From Eubacteriales bacterium (GTDB taxonomy: Bacteria; Bacillota; Clostridia; Lachnospirales; Lachnospiraceae): a stretch of DNA of 64,000 nt. Position numbers and translations under genes: made by a program. Positions 33,185-43,400 of the stretch are shown piece after piece (the stretch's first letter is position 1; each line of letters opens with the position of its first letter). Location: assembly GCA_030524545.1 (NCBI GenBank), contig JAUNGM010000004.1, positions 62,001 through 126,000 on the forward strand, in the 5' to 3' direction. The notes below the pieces were generated by a model that saw nothing but the letters and a program-made list of their open reading frames with translations, did no database searches and was not told where the DNA came from.

Positions 33185-34231
33185 TCAGTTTACAAAAGCG
33201 GAGCGGAAGCCGATGTGGCCGAAGGAGTTGGAACGAGGGGAGTTCAGGTACACGCAGAACACGCCAGCGCCGGTAGTGCTGCCCCACCCGCCCCCACAAA
33301 CCGGCAAACGCTCGCCAACGAGGTTTGCCCAGTGGTAATCGCTGCCATAATCTCCGCCCGGTTCATCAGGATATAAAAGCAGGGCCTTAGCAATTTCCGG
33401 AGCGGTTAAGCCAGTGGCTAATGTCATATCCTTATACTGGCATCCATTTCCCTGATCTGTGGTATAGGTCAGACTGCCGGTAGTAAGCTGGAATTTGGAT
33501 GATACCCAATCCCATTTCAATGTACCGGATGTTCCCGGAGCCACCAGAGAGCCATCTGCAGCAATCGCTTTCCATTCAGTCGATCCAGCAGCCAGGCTGA
33601 CATCTGCCAGCATACTGTTCGCATAAGGAATAATCTGGATTTCTCCATCAACCATACGCATACCAGCGCACCATTCCCATACATTACCGTTCAAATCGCA
33701 AATGCCGTCCGGGAGCCAATTATGGTTCCATGTATCTGGCCCGGAGCCCGTAGCGCATCTTGCGATTTTTCCGGATTCGTAGTATGTCGGAACGCCCTTT
33801 TCGTGCGGATATCCGTGATCGCAGCCGTAATTATTGTTACCTCTTGGCATGGTGCCGTTTTTCCTGCACCACAGGGCAATCGCAGACCACAGGGAATAAG
33901 GCAACAATCCCCAGCCCTCACCCTTGTTTCTGCAATATGTATTGGCAGAGTCGAAATTAAGGCTTGCCCTCGGGTCTTTGAACGGAAGGGAATATGCCCT
34001 GTCGTTCATTACAATATTCTGGAACTTGGAAACGTATATGCACTCCTTTTCAGCGCCTCCCACCATGAAAGCCGGATGAATATTTTCGCTTCCACCGGCA
34101 ATCACATCAGAAATCTTGAACTTAGGAAACGCCACCATAACAGAGGGCATTTCCCGATCATCCAAGAGTACCGTATTCTTTCCACCGGACAGTGCTTCAA
34201 CCGCCAGTCTCATATCATCAAAATTTGCCAT
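33185..34231 (-). CDS. DGR variable protein 1, FGE-sulfatase / C-type-lectin fold (receptor-binding candidate)
   Basis: 348 residues. The formylglycine-generating-enzyme-like C-type lectin fold is shown by ICDLNGNVWEWCAG and by VCGGGWGSTTGAGVFCVYL at residues about 308-327. Codons about 307-345 are the variable repeat. It ends in the conserved GFRSAFVN. It is encoded directly after tail genes and before avd, so it is likely displayed at the tail tip or fibre and determines which host surface is bound. The start at 34231 is preceded by GGAGG within the overlap-free 4-bp gap. Confidence 0.93.
   Translation of the reverse strand: MANFDDMRLAVEALSGGKNTVLLDDREMPSVMVAFPKFKISDVIAGGSENIHPAFMVGGAEKECIYVSKFQNIVMNDRAYSLPFKDPRASLNFDSANTYCRNKGEGWGLLPYSLWSAIALWCRKNGTMPRGNNNYGCDHGYPHEKGVPTYYESGKIARCATGSGPDTWNHNWLPDGICDLNGNVWEWCAGMRMVDGEIQIIPYANSMLADVSLAAGSTEWKAIAADGSLVAPGTSGTLKWDWVSSKFQLTTGSLTYTTDQGNGCQYKDMTLATGLTAPEIAKALLLYPDEPGGDYGSDYHWANLVGERLPVCGGGWGSTTGAGVFCVYLNSPRSNSFGHIGFRSAFVN
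33195..33310 (-). repeat. DGR variable repeat 1 (VR1)
   Basis: Aligns with TR without gaps. On the coding strand 16 of 25 template adenines are changed and only one non-adenine position differs (T to A). The 3' part GGCTTCCGCTCCGCTTT is identical to TR. Confidence 0.95.
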
Positions 34232-34235
34232 GGTT

Positions 34236-34604
34236 TTATACCTCCATTTCCCATAATCTTAACTCGCAGCGTTCCATACTAAAAGGCACCGGTGTCCGCT
34301 GAATGATTGTCGGACTCTCAGTGCCTCCCTCTTCTGCATCCGGATTGTAATTCGGATTTGCGATTTCGGTTTCCGTATATTCCCTGGCCGGGATAACAAC
34401 CTGTGCGATGTATTTATCGCCGGTTTCAGTTCCCATCACCAGGCCGCCAGTATAGTCCTGGCAGATATCAATTACTACCTCATAATCTCTCTCTTTCTTT
34501 GAGACGTTAAACATCAAATCTCCATCATCGAAATCAATGTTCTTCCCCATTACTTCGTAGGGGATAAAATTCTTGCCGTTCTCCGGCAGATATGTTACTT
34601 TCAT
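34236..34604 (-). CDS. Tail-fibre-region hypothetical protein
   Basis: 122 residues, ATG overlaps the preceding stop (TGATG). Beta-rich: KVTYLPENGKNFIPYEVMGKNIDFDDGD. Not recognised; its place just before VP1 suggests a chaperone or connector for the diversified tip protein. Confidence 0.6.
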   Translation of the reverse strand: MKVTYLPENGKNFIPYEVMGKNIDFDDGDLMFNVSKKERDYEVVIDICQDYTGGLVMGTETGDKYIAQVVIPAREYTETEIANPNYNPDAEEGGTESPTIIQRTPVPFSMERCELRLWEMEV

Positions 34605-34774
34605 CAGAAATACCTCCTTCTCTGCTGCGCCATTTCTACTGCTTCTCTGCTCCTTGCGGCAGTAACCTCCGCTGCCTCCCTCATGGCCGGATCATTAGTA
34701 TCAATACCGTACTTCTTGGCAATATACTCCACATCTTCTCGCCTGGTATCATTCGGGATAATCACATTTGCCAT
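34604..34774 (-). CDS. Small tail-region protein
   Basis: 56 residues, ATG at 34774 behind GGAGG. VIIPNDTRREDVEYIAKKYGIDTNDPAMREAAE is a short helical protein of the kind found between fibre genes. Function unknown. Its stop overlaps the next start. Confidence 0.65.
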   Translation of the reverse strand: MANVIIPNDTRREDVEYIAKKYGIDTNDPAMREAAEVTAARSREAVEMAQQRRRYF

Positions 34775-34776
34775 AA

Positions 34777-35268
34777 TTACATACCTCCTCTCACGTAAAG
34801 GTTAAGCACAACCGTCTTTGCCGATCCGGTAAATGCAACCTTGAAGCCGTTCAGCAGCTTATCGCTAAATTCAATATCTCCTATTGCACCCCCAGACGCA
34901 CTCACGATCTCCGGTGTAATGGTGTAGTCTTTAGTGTTTCTCGGCGTTGTCAGCTGCACCGTTTTCAAAGAATTGTTGAACGGATATGACTGGGTATTAC
35001 TGAGCGTTACCTGCAAAGTCTCGCCTACAATGCCAGCCACCTTTCTTCTCTCGCTGTTGAGCATCCTGGTGTTTTCAGCACATATCTGGTGTGCTTCAAA
35101 AATTCCTGCCTCCATGTGATTGAAGTTTACTGCACTCTGGGGCGTTCCTTCCTGAAGAACTTCCCCAGGATCGGGAACATGCTCAATGGAACCGTCTGCG
35201 TTACTTGTCTCTCTGTATCGGTTCGGATGCTCTACAACTTCGTCTTTCCAGTTTGTCGGTACATACAC
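34777..35268 (-). CDS. Tail fibre / base anchoring protein
   Basis: 163 residues. MYVPTNWKDEVVEHPNRYRE, EVLQEGTPQSAVNFNHMEAGIFEAH is the conserved N-terminal segment of many Firmicute phage tail fibre proteins, which attaches the fibre to the baseplate. The remainder is a beta-sandwich-like region. It lacks the long distal shaft of ordinary fibres, consistent with VP1 taking the receptor-binding role. Confidence 0.7.
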   Translation of the reverse strand: MYVPTNWKDEVVEHPNRYRETSNADGSIEHVPDPGEVLQEGTPQSAVNFNHMEAGIFEAHQICAENTRMLNSERRKVAGIVGETLQVTLSNTQSYPFNNSLKTVQLTTPRNTKDYTITPEIVSASGGAIGDIEFSDKLLNGFKVAFTGSAKTVVLNLYVRGGM

Positions 35269-35285
35269 GTTTTTCTTCCTCCTTC

Positions 35286-35591
35286 CTATTCTTCGTAAAT
35301 GTTGATTGTAAAGCGGTAAAAGATGCCGGACTGTGAGGACTTTCTTTCAATGCTCTCGGTCTTGCTGCACCATAAAATACCGCTTGTGTTATACAGCTGC
35401 ACCTCGGTTACTTTGATATTTCCGCTCGTCGGATGGTCGATTGTAAAATCAATCGCAACCTTTCCATCACTCTTCACGTAAATATCTGTAATCTTTGCGT
35501 CATAATAAGTGGACCCCACTTTATACTTCGCATAGGCAACTGCACGTTTTACATGGTCTTTGAACCCATTAAGGGCCGCTGTTGTCAGCAT
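35286..35591 (-). CDS. Hypothetical tail protein
   Basis: 101 residues, mostly beta strands (STYYDAKITDIYVKSDGKVAIDFTIDH). Probably an immunoglobulin-like tail accessory domain. Position between baseplate YmfQ-like and fibre genes supports a structural role. Confidence 0.6.
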   Translation of the reverse strand: MLTTAALNGFKDHVKRAVAYAKYKVGSTYYDAKITDIYVKSDGKVAIDFTIDHPTSGNIKVTEVQLYNTSGILWCSKTESIERKSSQSGIFYRFTINIYEE

Positions 35592-35609
35592 ATTTCAGCC
35601 TCCTTTCTG

Positions 35610-36488
35610 CTACAATTTCCTGGCACCGCAGATTTTATATACGATACCAGCAGCTTGTCCTTCCACTTTGGCAGATACACCTCTGTTCTCAACTGCTCCC
35701 AAATTGCTTGTTTCAGGCTCATTTCCTGTTATAGGGTAGGTAAATTCCATTCCCTCTCCTAAAATCGATGCCTGAAGCCGTACCGAAGTGATAGAGCCAA
35801 TATTTGCTACATCTGGTCGTGTACCAGACAGAACGTATGGAAATTCCTGCCCTCCAGACTCAACCATTGTACGAATATTTGCCTCACTAATTTTCCCAAT
35901 GGTACTCTCATGTGGATATCTTCCTGTTTTATTGACCTCCGAGGCCATACGGTAAGGGAATGTCTGTTTTACTGGTTCTGCCCGGATTTTCACTGATATG
36001 GGCGTCTCGAACACTATCCGGTAGCTTTTTTGCGACTGTTTTACTTCATCCACTAAATTCATGACTTTGCCAAGGTCTACAGAACTACTCCCTGGCTCAA
36101 TCTTGATTTCAAAAGTATGTGGAGCAACATTTTCTACAAATTCCACCTCTCGTCCGCACAGTTCCTTAATCAGCATCTCAATTCTGGCCGGGTTCATTGG
36201 TTTTCTGAAATTCCTCTTGCGGATAATCTGGCTACGCCTCTCTTCAATACTCAATGCTTCGTTTGTGGCAATACCATAGCTTCGTTCCCAATATGGCAAT
36301 GTCCATGTAGCAGTTTCCGGAAATGCCTGATTTTTCAGATCGTCTACTGTATTTTGAGCCAGCGATAACGGCGCACTCATAACTTCAAATATCCACTTTG
36401 CCACATACGCTTTATCGTATATCGGGGAAATCATACTCATCATATCTATGGCGGTCTGCCTGGTTGGGAAATTCTCCAAATCAATCAA
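35610..36488 (-). CDS. xkdU: Baseplate protein, XkdU/YmfQ (DUF2313) type
   Basis: 292 residues. FPETATWTLPYWERSYGIATNEALSIEERRSQIIRKR is the DUF2313 signature. An additional C-terminal repeat (about residues 170-290) is rich in beta strands. The protein is part of the contractile baseplate wedge. It overlaps the baseplate J gene by 4 bp, the universal order XkdT-XkdU. Confidence 0.88.
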   Translation of the reverse strand: MIDLENFPTRQTAIDMMSMISPIYDKAYVAKWIFEVMSAPLSLAQNTVDDLKNQAFPETATWTLPYWERSYGIATNEALSIEERRSQIIRKRNFRKPMNPARIEMLIKELCGREVEFVENVAPHTFEIKIEPGSSSVDLGKVMNLVDEVKQSQKSYRIVFETPISVKIRAEPVKQTFPYRMASEVNKTGRYPHESTIGKISEANIRTMVESGGQEFPYVLSGTRPDVANIGSITSVRLQASILGEGMEFTYPITGNEPETSNLGAVENRGVSAKVEGQAAGIVYKICGARKL

Positions 36489-37618
36489 CTAAATCCCCCC
36501 TCCGCAATTATCTTGTCCGTATACGGATATTCGTCCATGTCTATCGGGATATTATCTTTGCCTCCATTAACCAATAAACCTTTGAAATCTTCTACTCCCG
36601 GAGTATTTGTCAAAATGGAATGTACCCAGTTATATTTCACGGCCTCGTCCTTATTGACTGTCTTATAATAATCGCTTAAACCTTTCCGAAATCCCTCTAA
36701 CACCATATCCTCTTCAAAGCCACTTTCAAGAGAAAGACTTTCAATGCTATATGAAATGTATATCAGTTGGGGAGCCGCAACCGTAAGAATTGTATTTGGC
36801 GGTGCCAGACGGTCAAGCGGGCTATCTGGACTCATGATATAGTTGTATACTGCTTTCTGCAGTGTTTCATTTGCTGCCTCGCCATTAGCATCCAGCACTA
36901 CAATCTTCACTGTTTCCGGCCCATCCCATTCGGGCACAACAATGGCGGTGCCAATACCTGACACCGCCTCGGCCCATCTTTTATAATCGGCATTGTTTCC
37001 GATGTATGAGTCATCCATATCCTCATTAGCCTCCAGGATACGTTCTCTCAATTCATCGTCAAGCTCTTCTTCTGTACCACCGCTCGCTTTTTGGGGATTG
37101 GTAATGCTGCTTATTCCCTCAATCGGCACAGAAAGCAATGTGATCGTGTTCGCATTTACATTGGATTCCTTGCCAGCAATCAACGCTTGGACCACCACAC
37201 TTCCCTTTCCGTTTTCATTGAGTACGCAGCTTTCCATCGTTGCAAATTCTATCGCCTCCACGCTATCTGTAGACCGTGTAGAAAACACAGAACCCGCCTC
37301 GATCAGTGTTCCCGGCTCTCCTTCCACCTCAATTGTAGCTGTGGCAAAATTCGGTGCTTTTCTGGAAATCCTTGCCATGTTCGCTAGGTAATCCAGGAAT
37401 TCTCCTGAACTCCACTGCGGAAACATCAGCTTAATTGTTTCCGGGATATAAAACTCCAGCAGCTCCGATGCAATAATCGCAGTCGGTCTGGTAAAATCCC
37501 ATGGGAAACCACCTTCTGTCTTATCGATATCGTCCGGAAGTTCTTCCATCATTTTGTTGTGCAAGGTGTCTACATCACAGTCCTGCAGGAAATCCGGCAA
37601 AACAAATTCATCTACCAA
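36485..37618 (-). CDS. xkdT: Baseplate J / gp47 family protein (XkdT)
   Basis: 377 residues from a TTG at 37618 with AAGGAGG 8 nt ahead; the frame is open to 37672 but that overlaps the previous gene without a site. WSSGEFLDYLANMARISRK, GEPGTLIEAGSVFSTRST and SGIGTAIVVPEWDGPETVKIVV are the baseplate J hallmarks. Forms the wedge that links hub and fibres. Confidence 0.9.
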   Translation of the reverse strand: MVDEFVLPDFLQDCDVDTLHNKMMEELPDDIDKTEGGFPWDFTRPTAIIASELLEFYIPETIKLMFPQWSSGEFLDYLANMARISRKAPNFATATIEVEGEPGTLIEAGSVFSTRSTDSVEAIEFATMESCVLNENGKGSVVVQALIAGKESNVNANTITLLSVPIEGISSITNPQKASGGTEEELDDELRERILEANEDMDDSYIGNNADYKRWAEAVSGIGTAIVVPEWDGPETVKIVVLDANGEAANETLQKAVYNYIMSPDSPLDRLAPPNTILTVAAPQLIYISYSIESLSLESGFEEDMVLEGFRKGLSDYYKTVNKDEAVKYNWVHSILTNTPGVEDFKGLLVNGGKDNIPIDMDEYPYTDKIIAEGGFS

Positions 37619-37635
37619 TTCTCTCACCTCCTTAC

Positions 37636-38076
37636 TTAAAAATTCGTTGACATCGTTTCCTCTTCCTCCCACTGATAGCCTTTCACAGTGAAAGAAACAT
37701 TTGCCACCCCGGAACTGTAATCAAAAACAAATTCACGGACATACTCGGTTGCCGGATGTACCAGCAATGCCTCCGTGATTGTCCGCTCAATTTCACACTC
37801 TCTTGAATTTCTGTCCGGAAAATCTTCCATTTCTTCAAATTCTGTACCGATTTCGTCACTATATGCCAGGAATTCCTCCCGTTCTGTAGCAACTATTTTC
37901 TGGCACCATTGCATAAATGCTTCCCTGCCGTCTGCACGAACCAACTTATTTGCTCCGTCCCTTACGAAATCGCCCTCATCAAAATCAAAATAGACTGAGG
38001 GACGATACCGTTCTTCATATTCCGGATCATCCGGTATTTCCGGCAGGTCAAACACAGGAAATAATTGGTCTGCCAT
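37636..38076 (-). CDS. xkdS: Baseplate protein XkdS-like (DUF2634)
   Basis: 146 residues. YFDFDEGDFVRDGANKLVRADGREAFMQWCQK and ITEALLVHPATEYV match the gp25/DUF2634 lysozyme-like baseplate wedge proteins of PBSX-type phages. Located directly upstream of XkdT as expected. Confidence 0.85.
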   Translation of the reverse strand: MADQLFPVFDLPEIPDDPEYEERYRPSVYFDFDEGDFVRDGANKLVRADGREAFMQWCQKIVATEREEFLAYSDEIGTEFEEMEDFPDRNSRECEIERTITEALLVHPATEYVREFVFDYSSGVANVSFTVKGYQWEEEETMSTNF

Positions 38077-38085
38077 TTTTTCCTC

Positions 38086-38451
38086 CTATGATTTTGTAAT
38101 TACATCCACCACAACCGCCTCGCTACGCACCCAAACAACAAGCACTCTATCTCCAGCTTTCACTCTTGGAAGTGTTACGCTGTGACTATGGCCTCCATCT
38201 CCGGAAGTGTGTCCTCCGTGGGAACCTCCAGAAACGCTGATTTTCATTCCAGACACCAGCCTCCCTAAGTGGTACTCTCCTTTCGGAATAGGAATCGGAA
38301 ACGTATCTGTAGTGAGGCTGCCGTCATTGTTAATTGTTCCGAAATCTGGTTCAACATCGTTCATATTCCCCTCTGAAATTTCTGCCATTCTTCCGGATAA
38401 AACTCTCGCCAATTTATTTAGCCCTGGGCTTCCTTCCGCCGTATCAGACAT
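38086..38451 (-). CDS. xkdR: Baseplate protein XkdR-like (DUF2577)
   Basis: 121 residues. EISEGNMNDVEPDFGTINNDGSL and the histidine-rich GGSHGGHTSGDGGHSHSV (probably metal-binding at the spike tip) followed by LPRVKAGDRVLVVWV are typical of DUF2577. Forms part of the central spike or hub. Confidence 0.85.
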   Translation of the reverse strand: MSDTAEGSPGLNKLARVLSGRMAEISEGNMNDVEPDFGTINNDGSLTTDTFPIPIPKGEYHLGRLVSGMKISVSGGSHGGHTSGDGGHSHSVTLPRVKAGDRVLVVWVRSEAVVVDVITKS

Positions 38452-38464
38452 AGATTCTCACCTC

Positions 38465-39721
38465 CTACTCAAATGTTCCTTCGTCAACCCACCCGTAAAC
38501 ATTACTATTATTGTCCGTATGAACCAGATGCCATGGATGCGCCTTACCGTTTCCAGAACAGTTCGGCCCCAATGTAATCTTCGCTTTTCCTGCCTTTGCC
38601 TTATATCCTTTCACTCCCGGCCAGCTGCTCACATAATGGGTGCCGCCTTTGAAGTACACAATATCGCCAACCTTATAAGTTTTATTTCCACCTCCTGAAT
38701 TATTGGTTTGCGAAACAACTCTGGGTTTAAATTTTTCAACCTCCATCGTCATTTGCCCCGTCTTAGCATTGTGTTGTATGCTATTCACCAAATAAAATCC
38801 ATTCAGGGCGCCAACAACCGCATGGATCATATCGCCCTTACGGACGCATGGGATATCCGGCGCAAGCAATTTACTGGTATCTTCAACATCCCCTTCTTCC
38901 TCAATGATTTCCTGTGCCTCTTTCTTTGCATCGCTGAGGCTGTCGCTTTTCGAGTGAGTGATGATGCGCTGGAATACACCATACTGCGTTTTTCCATTCA
39001 CAGTCGCCTCTACTTTCGGCGCTCCATCGGCCTTTTCAGACGAAACAATTTTTACCCTTGTTACAATATTGGCAATGCTGGTCTTGTGGCTTACCTCTGT
39101 CGCATCGTTGCTCTCAAAATGGTAAATCTCGGTATTACTGCCCTTCTCTATAATCTGGATTTTCGTCTCTACGCTTCGAACAATCGCAGCGCACCCGCCT
39201 TTTTTCTTTGCTTCATCCAGAACGCCCCGTATAATATCGCCCAGCTTTTTATTCTTATAAAGAATTTTGGAGTGTTTCACATCCGGTCCAGTATACTTTG
39301 CAATCGTGATTCCCCAGGATTTGAAGATCGATGTTAGCACGCTCTTGGTTTTCTTCCCTTTGGCAAAATACACATTGTCACTGCTTTTCTGTAAATTATA
39401 CAAATTGTCATATGCTACTACACCAAACACTTCGTCACTCTTGGAAGTTTTTCTCTCGCATTCGATGATGTTTCCCATAGCGCAGATACCTTTTCCACTC
39501 CCCCAATATCCTTTCACTGCTACAATCGCTCCGATTTTCACAAGATAAGAAAGCCTGCTCCCATTATATTTTGCATTGTACATATCAAAATGTATCTTCA
39601 TAGCAAGCTCGTCCTCTCCCTCCTCCCATCCCAGGTTTTCTACGGCCTGGGTGATATTCAGTTGGAGATTCTTTTCCGTAATCACGATCACAGTGTAGGA
39701 AATGTTACTCACATTAATCAT
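38465..39721 (-). CDS. xkdQ: XkdQ-like tail hub protein with C-terminal SH3 domain
   Basis: 418 residues. The first about 330 residues match the gpD/XkdQ hub (GSRLSYLVKIGAIVAVKG, SVFKSWGI-type segments, VSHKTSIANIVTRVKIV). The last 70 form a bacterial SH3-like repeat (YKVGDIVYFKGGTHYVSSW), a cell-wall binding module in the phage tail. Forms the trimeric hub of the baseplate. Confidence 0.85.
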   Translation of the reverse strand: MINVSNISYTVIVITEKNLQLNITQAVENLGWEEGEDELAMKIHFDMYNAKYNGSRLSYLVKIGAIVAVKGYWGSGKGICAMGNIIECERKTSKSDEVFGVVAYDNLYNLQKSSDNVYFAKGKKTKSVLTSIFKSWGITIAKYTGPDVKHSKILYKNKKLGDIIRGVLDEAKKKGGCAAIVRSVETKIQIIEKGSNTEIYHFESNDATEVSHKTSIANIVTRVKIVSSEKADGAPKVEATVNGKTQYGVFQRIITHSKSDSLSDAKKEAQEIIEEEGDVEDTSKLLAPDIPCVRKGDMIHAVVGALNGFYLVNSIQHNAKTGQMTMEVEKFKPRVVSQTNNSGGGNKTYKVGDIVYFKGGTHYVSSWPGVKGYKAKAGKAKITLGPNCSGNGKAHPWHLVHTDNNSNVYGWVDEGTFE

Positions 39722-39736
39722 CGGCCATCACCACCT

Positions 39737-40435
39737 TTACTTTTTCGGAATCGTCAATTTTGTGCCTGGATAAATCCAGTGCCCGTTATTGGACGATTTC
39801 TTTCCATGTTTCTTGGCCTCCGATTCTATTTTGTTTTTATTGAGCTTGTATATTTCCGGATATCTTGCTGCTTTTCCCAATTGCTTTAAGGCAATACGGC
39901 TTAACGTATCGCAGCTCTTCGCTGTATAGGTTGTAGTCTTGCTTCCGGATGAAGATTTCTTTTGGCTCTTTTTAGAAGCCGTTCGCTTTGTCTTTGCCGG
40001 AGTCTTGATTTTCAGTTCCTTCGTAGTGTAAATCTTAATCTCCGTAGCAATAATGAATTTAATCTCATACTGAAAGTCCCCGGAACCTCCGGTATACTTC
40101 CCTTTAAAGCTGGAAACATATACGCTGTAGTTTATACACGTTCCTGTTACCAGCAGATTGCAAACAGTCCCATTGTCTCTGTACTGCTCCATTCTTTTTA
40201 TCAGAGTGTCTGGTGCGATCCACGCCGCAACCAGTGGATTGTTCTTCCTGGGCTTTCCCGGAAAAATTCCTGACCAGGATATTTCCTTTATGCCTTTTCC
40301 CCTGGGGATTTTTACATCACCCAGGGAAATAATACTGTACGTCATGAATTTTGCATCTGCGCCCAGTGAAATCTTCTCTGGCATCATAGGAAACTGTGTC
40401 CGGGCACCACCGGACGGTGTAATATAAGCATCCAT
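39737..40435 (-). CDS. xkdP: XkdP-like tail protein with LysM domain
   Basis: 232 residues. N-terminal part with SLGDVKIPRGKGIKEISWSGIFPG, a serine/lysine linker (KKSSSGSKTT), and a C-terminal LysM (YTAKSCDTLSRIALKQLG... YPGTKLTIP). LysM binds peptidoglycan. This is the usual PBSX neighbour of the tape measure, probably the hub-to-tube adaptor. Confidence 0.88.
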   Translation of the reverse strand: MDAYITPSGGARTQFPMMPEKISLGADAKFMTYSIISLGDVKIPRGKGIKEISWSGIFPGKPRKNNPLVAAWIAPDTLIKRMEQYRDNGTVCNLLVTGTCINYSVYVSSFKGKYTGGSGDFQYEIKFIIATEIKIYTTKELKIKTPAKTKRTASKKSQKKSSSGSKTTTYTAKSCDTLSRIALKQLGKAARYPEIYKLNKNKIESEAKKHGKKSSNNGHWIYPGTKLTIPKK

Positions 40436-40438
40436 ACC

Positions 40439-43400
40439 TTACGCCTCCTGCACTGTCGGCATGTTGTTGAAAATTTTCCCCATGCGCTCTGCGATTTCAT
40501 CTCCCAGTTCATCTGCCATCTCACGAATCCGACTCTGGAGCACCTCAAAAATCTTCTCCTCATCCATATTGCCGCCTTCGATTTTGATTACTGGGTTCAT
40601 AGTTACATTTACTTCTACATTACTTTCTCCGTTTCCGGATTCATTAGGCATTGCATTGAGCGATATTTCCGTGCCTTCTCCTTCTGAAGCGTCACGATTG
40701 CTGTCTCCTTTTTCAGAACGTCCCAAAACGCTCCATACTGTATCATCCTTTTCCACCTGACCGAATTGGTATGAATCTTCTGGAATCAGGTTGCTTCCTG
40801 CGCCAACAATACCTCCATTCGCATGTGCAGAAATTTCACCGTCTGCGCCGAGAACTCCTAAGGTCCTGCCGGCCTTTCTCCATAACTCTATACCTCGCTG
40901 CTTTCTACCTGGAACGGTTGGAATCACATACTCCAGACCTTCCTCACCCAACCAGGATAATTCCGGTCCATTCGTACCAACTTCGCCACCAGACGCATGA
41001 CCAGCAATAGATGTCGTAACAGTGGATCCGCTGGACGATGTGGATATGGACGCTGTCGGGTTTGTAATGTGGTACGCTACCGTCACATTTACAGTAGCAC
41101 TTGCTGAATATGGAGAATTAAAAGCTGCCTGCAGTTCACTTCCCACCTGACTGTATACCTTTGCAATATTATCGCTCGCTTTGGTAATAGTGACTCCCGT
41201 TGTTCCTTCTGCCGGAAACTCCTGGGAAAACTGGCTGTCAAGATCCGTCTGCGTCGCTTCAACAGCCGAGGAACTATCCACGCTTGCCGCATCCACTGTG
41301 ACATCGGCAGACATCGTAGCTGAAGCGGTTCCTTCTGCAGAATCCAGCGCTTCTTGTGCGGACCCTTCCACGTTGGAAGTGTCTACTGACTCTGCCTCTA
41401 CAGTCACATTGGCCGTTGCATCTACTTCCGCCGGTTCAACAGCGGACGCTTCTGCTACTGTCTGATCTACCGCAGCGTTGAGTTCGGACGAATCGACCTC
41501 TATCTGGTCTACTGGAATCCGGATTTTCATGCCAACATCGACTTCTCCCGGTTCTATTCCGTTGTAAGACGCCAGTTCGTCAACGGTCATTCCAACTGCG
41601 GATGCAACCTTTTCTAACGCATCCCCTTCATTGACCGTAACTTCTCCCAGCGTAACTTCAATATCAGAGCCACTTACCTCCGTCACATTTCCTTCAGACT
41701 CCAGACTGCTTATTGCTGTCTGCACAGCATCGCTCAAAGCCGCTTGTGTCTCAGACGAATCAACATCAATAGAGCCTTTCGGTATTTTAATTGTCATATC
41801 CGGATAAATCGTATATGGTTCCTCAATCCCGTTGTATGCAGCGATTTCTTTCCAATCCATTCCAACAGCCTCGCCGATCTGCGACAGGCAATCGCCTTTG
41901 TCAACCGTCACTTCGATTTCTGCATCCGTTTCCGCTGTAATGGTTCCGATGTTACCCTCATCCAGATTGGCCTGAATTTTCTGCAGCCATTCGTCCTTAT
42001 TCACATCGACATCTCCATTAACCTCCGCCTTAAGCCCTTCCAGCTCAACCGGTTCGTCAGTTATCTCTGCCGTAGCACGTTTCCAGGCATTGTTAAATTC
42101 TTCCGGCAGCTGTCCATTATCAACCATTTCGTTGACTGCACTTTTCAGGGCTTCATCTCCAGACTGTGCAATGGAATTTGCGTATACCTGCCATGCGGCA
42201 TCCGTATCTCCTGAAGCTGCGCCAATCTGCATAGCTTCATTAAAGCTATCCATGACCTGTCTCGGAATCGCCTGGCCCATATTCACATATTCATCTAGCA
42301 TTTCTGTCATGGCCGTTGCATCAGGCTTCATGGTTGCCCACAGATCATCCAAATTGTTCTGCGTTGCACTCTGCGTCCAATCCCAGCCGCCCCCTTGCTG
42401 TGTAAAATTATTTCCCATGCTCATGCTTTGTATCATGCTACCAATATCCCCATTCTGGACATAATTGGATAGATATGAAAGCTGCGCTTCCATATTGCTC
42501 TGAGTTTTGGCAAAATTGCTTTGCAGCGCTTCTCCATACGTGTCATTCAATGTATTAGTTTCAAAGGAAAGACTTGTCATTAAGTCATTCGCCTGCTGAT
42601 TCCTGATCGCTTCTGACGCAATTTCTTTGTAATGCTGGTTCGTTTCGCTTGTGAGCCGTCCGGCAGCTTCCATAGCGTTCAGCGTCGCATAAAATTCCTT
42701 TGCCGATGCTTCTACTGTTTCAGAAGCAGCTTGCCGTTGTTCAGACAAAGATTTCACAACATCCTCAAAAGCTCCAGCCTCCAAGTCTTTTCCACTAAGA
42801 TTTCCGTATTCGCTGGTGATCCAGTCCATCTGAGCTTCTTCTTCTGCCTGTTTCCACCGGCTTGTGATGCTGTTCATCTTATCCTGCAACGCCGCTACCG
42901 CCTGAGCTTCATCCACGCTGATGATTCCGTCCTCCAACGCCGTTTCTACAGCTGTTTGAAGATCTTCCGACAACCCGGACAGTTCCAGGTGATCTGCTCT
43001 TGCCCATTCTTCAATCGAGTCCGCAAGGCTTACTCCCTCTTCAGTGCCGCCGAGGAATGTCTGCACCTGAATATGCGCTGCATAGGTTCGCTCTTCCAGT
43101 TCAGATATTTTTGACTCAACAAATGTCTCTATATTTTCCGTATAAGTCTGTCTTTCCTCAGCTGTAAGTTCTATTCCTACACTGCTTTTCCAAGTAAGCG
43201 TCTTATTCTCATCTAACGCTGCCTGCGCTTCTGCGGCAAAATCATCAGCCTTTGTGATTGCTCCCATAGCCAGATCAACATTAACTAAATACTTGGCATT
43301 GAGAATTCCGGATGCCACAGCCTCCACTTCCCTTGCTGATAACGCAATATCCCCGAAATGCTCTGTAAGGTCAAGTTTTTTCTGCTCCTGCGTATAGTTA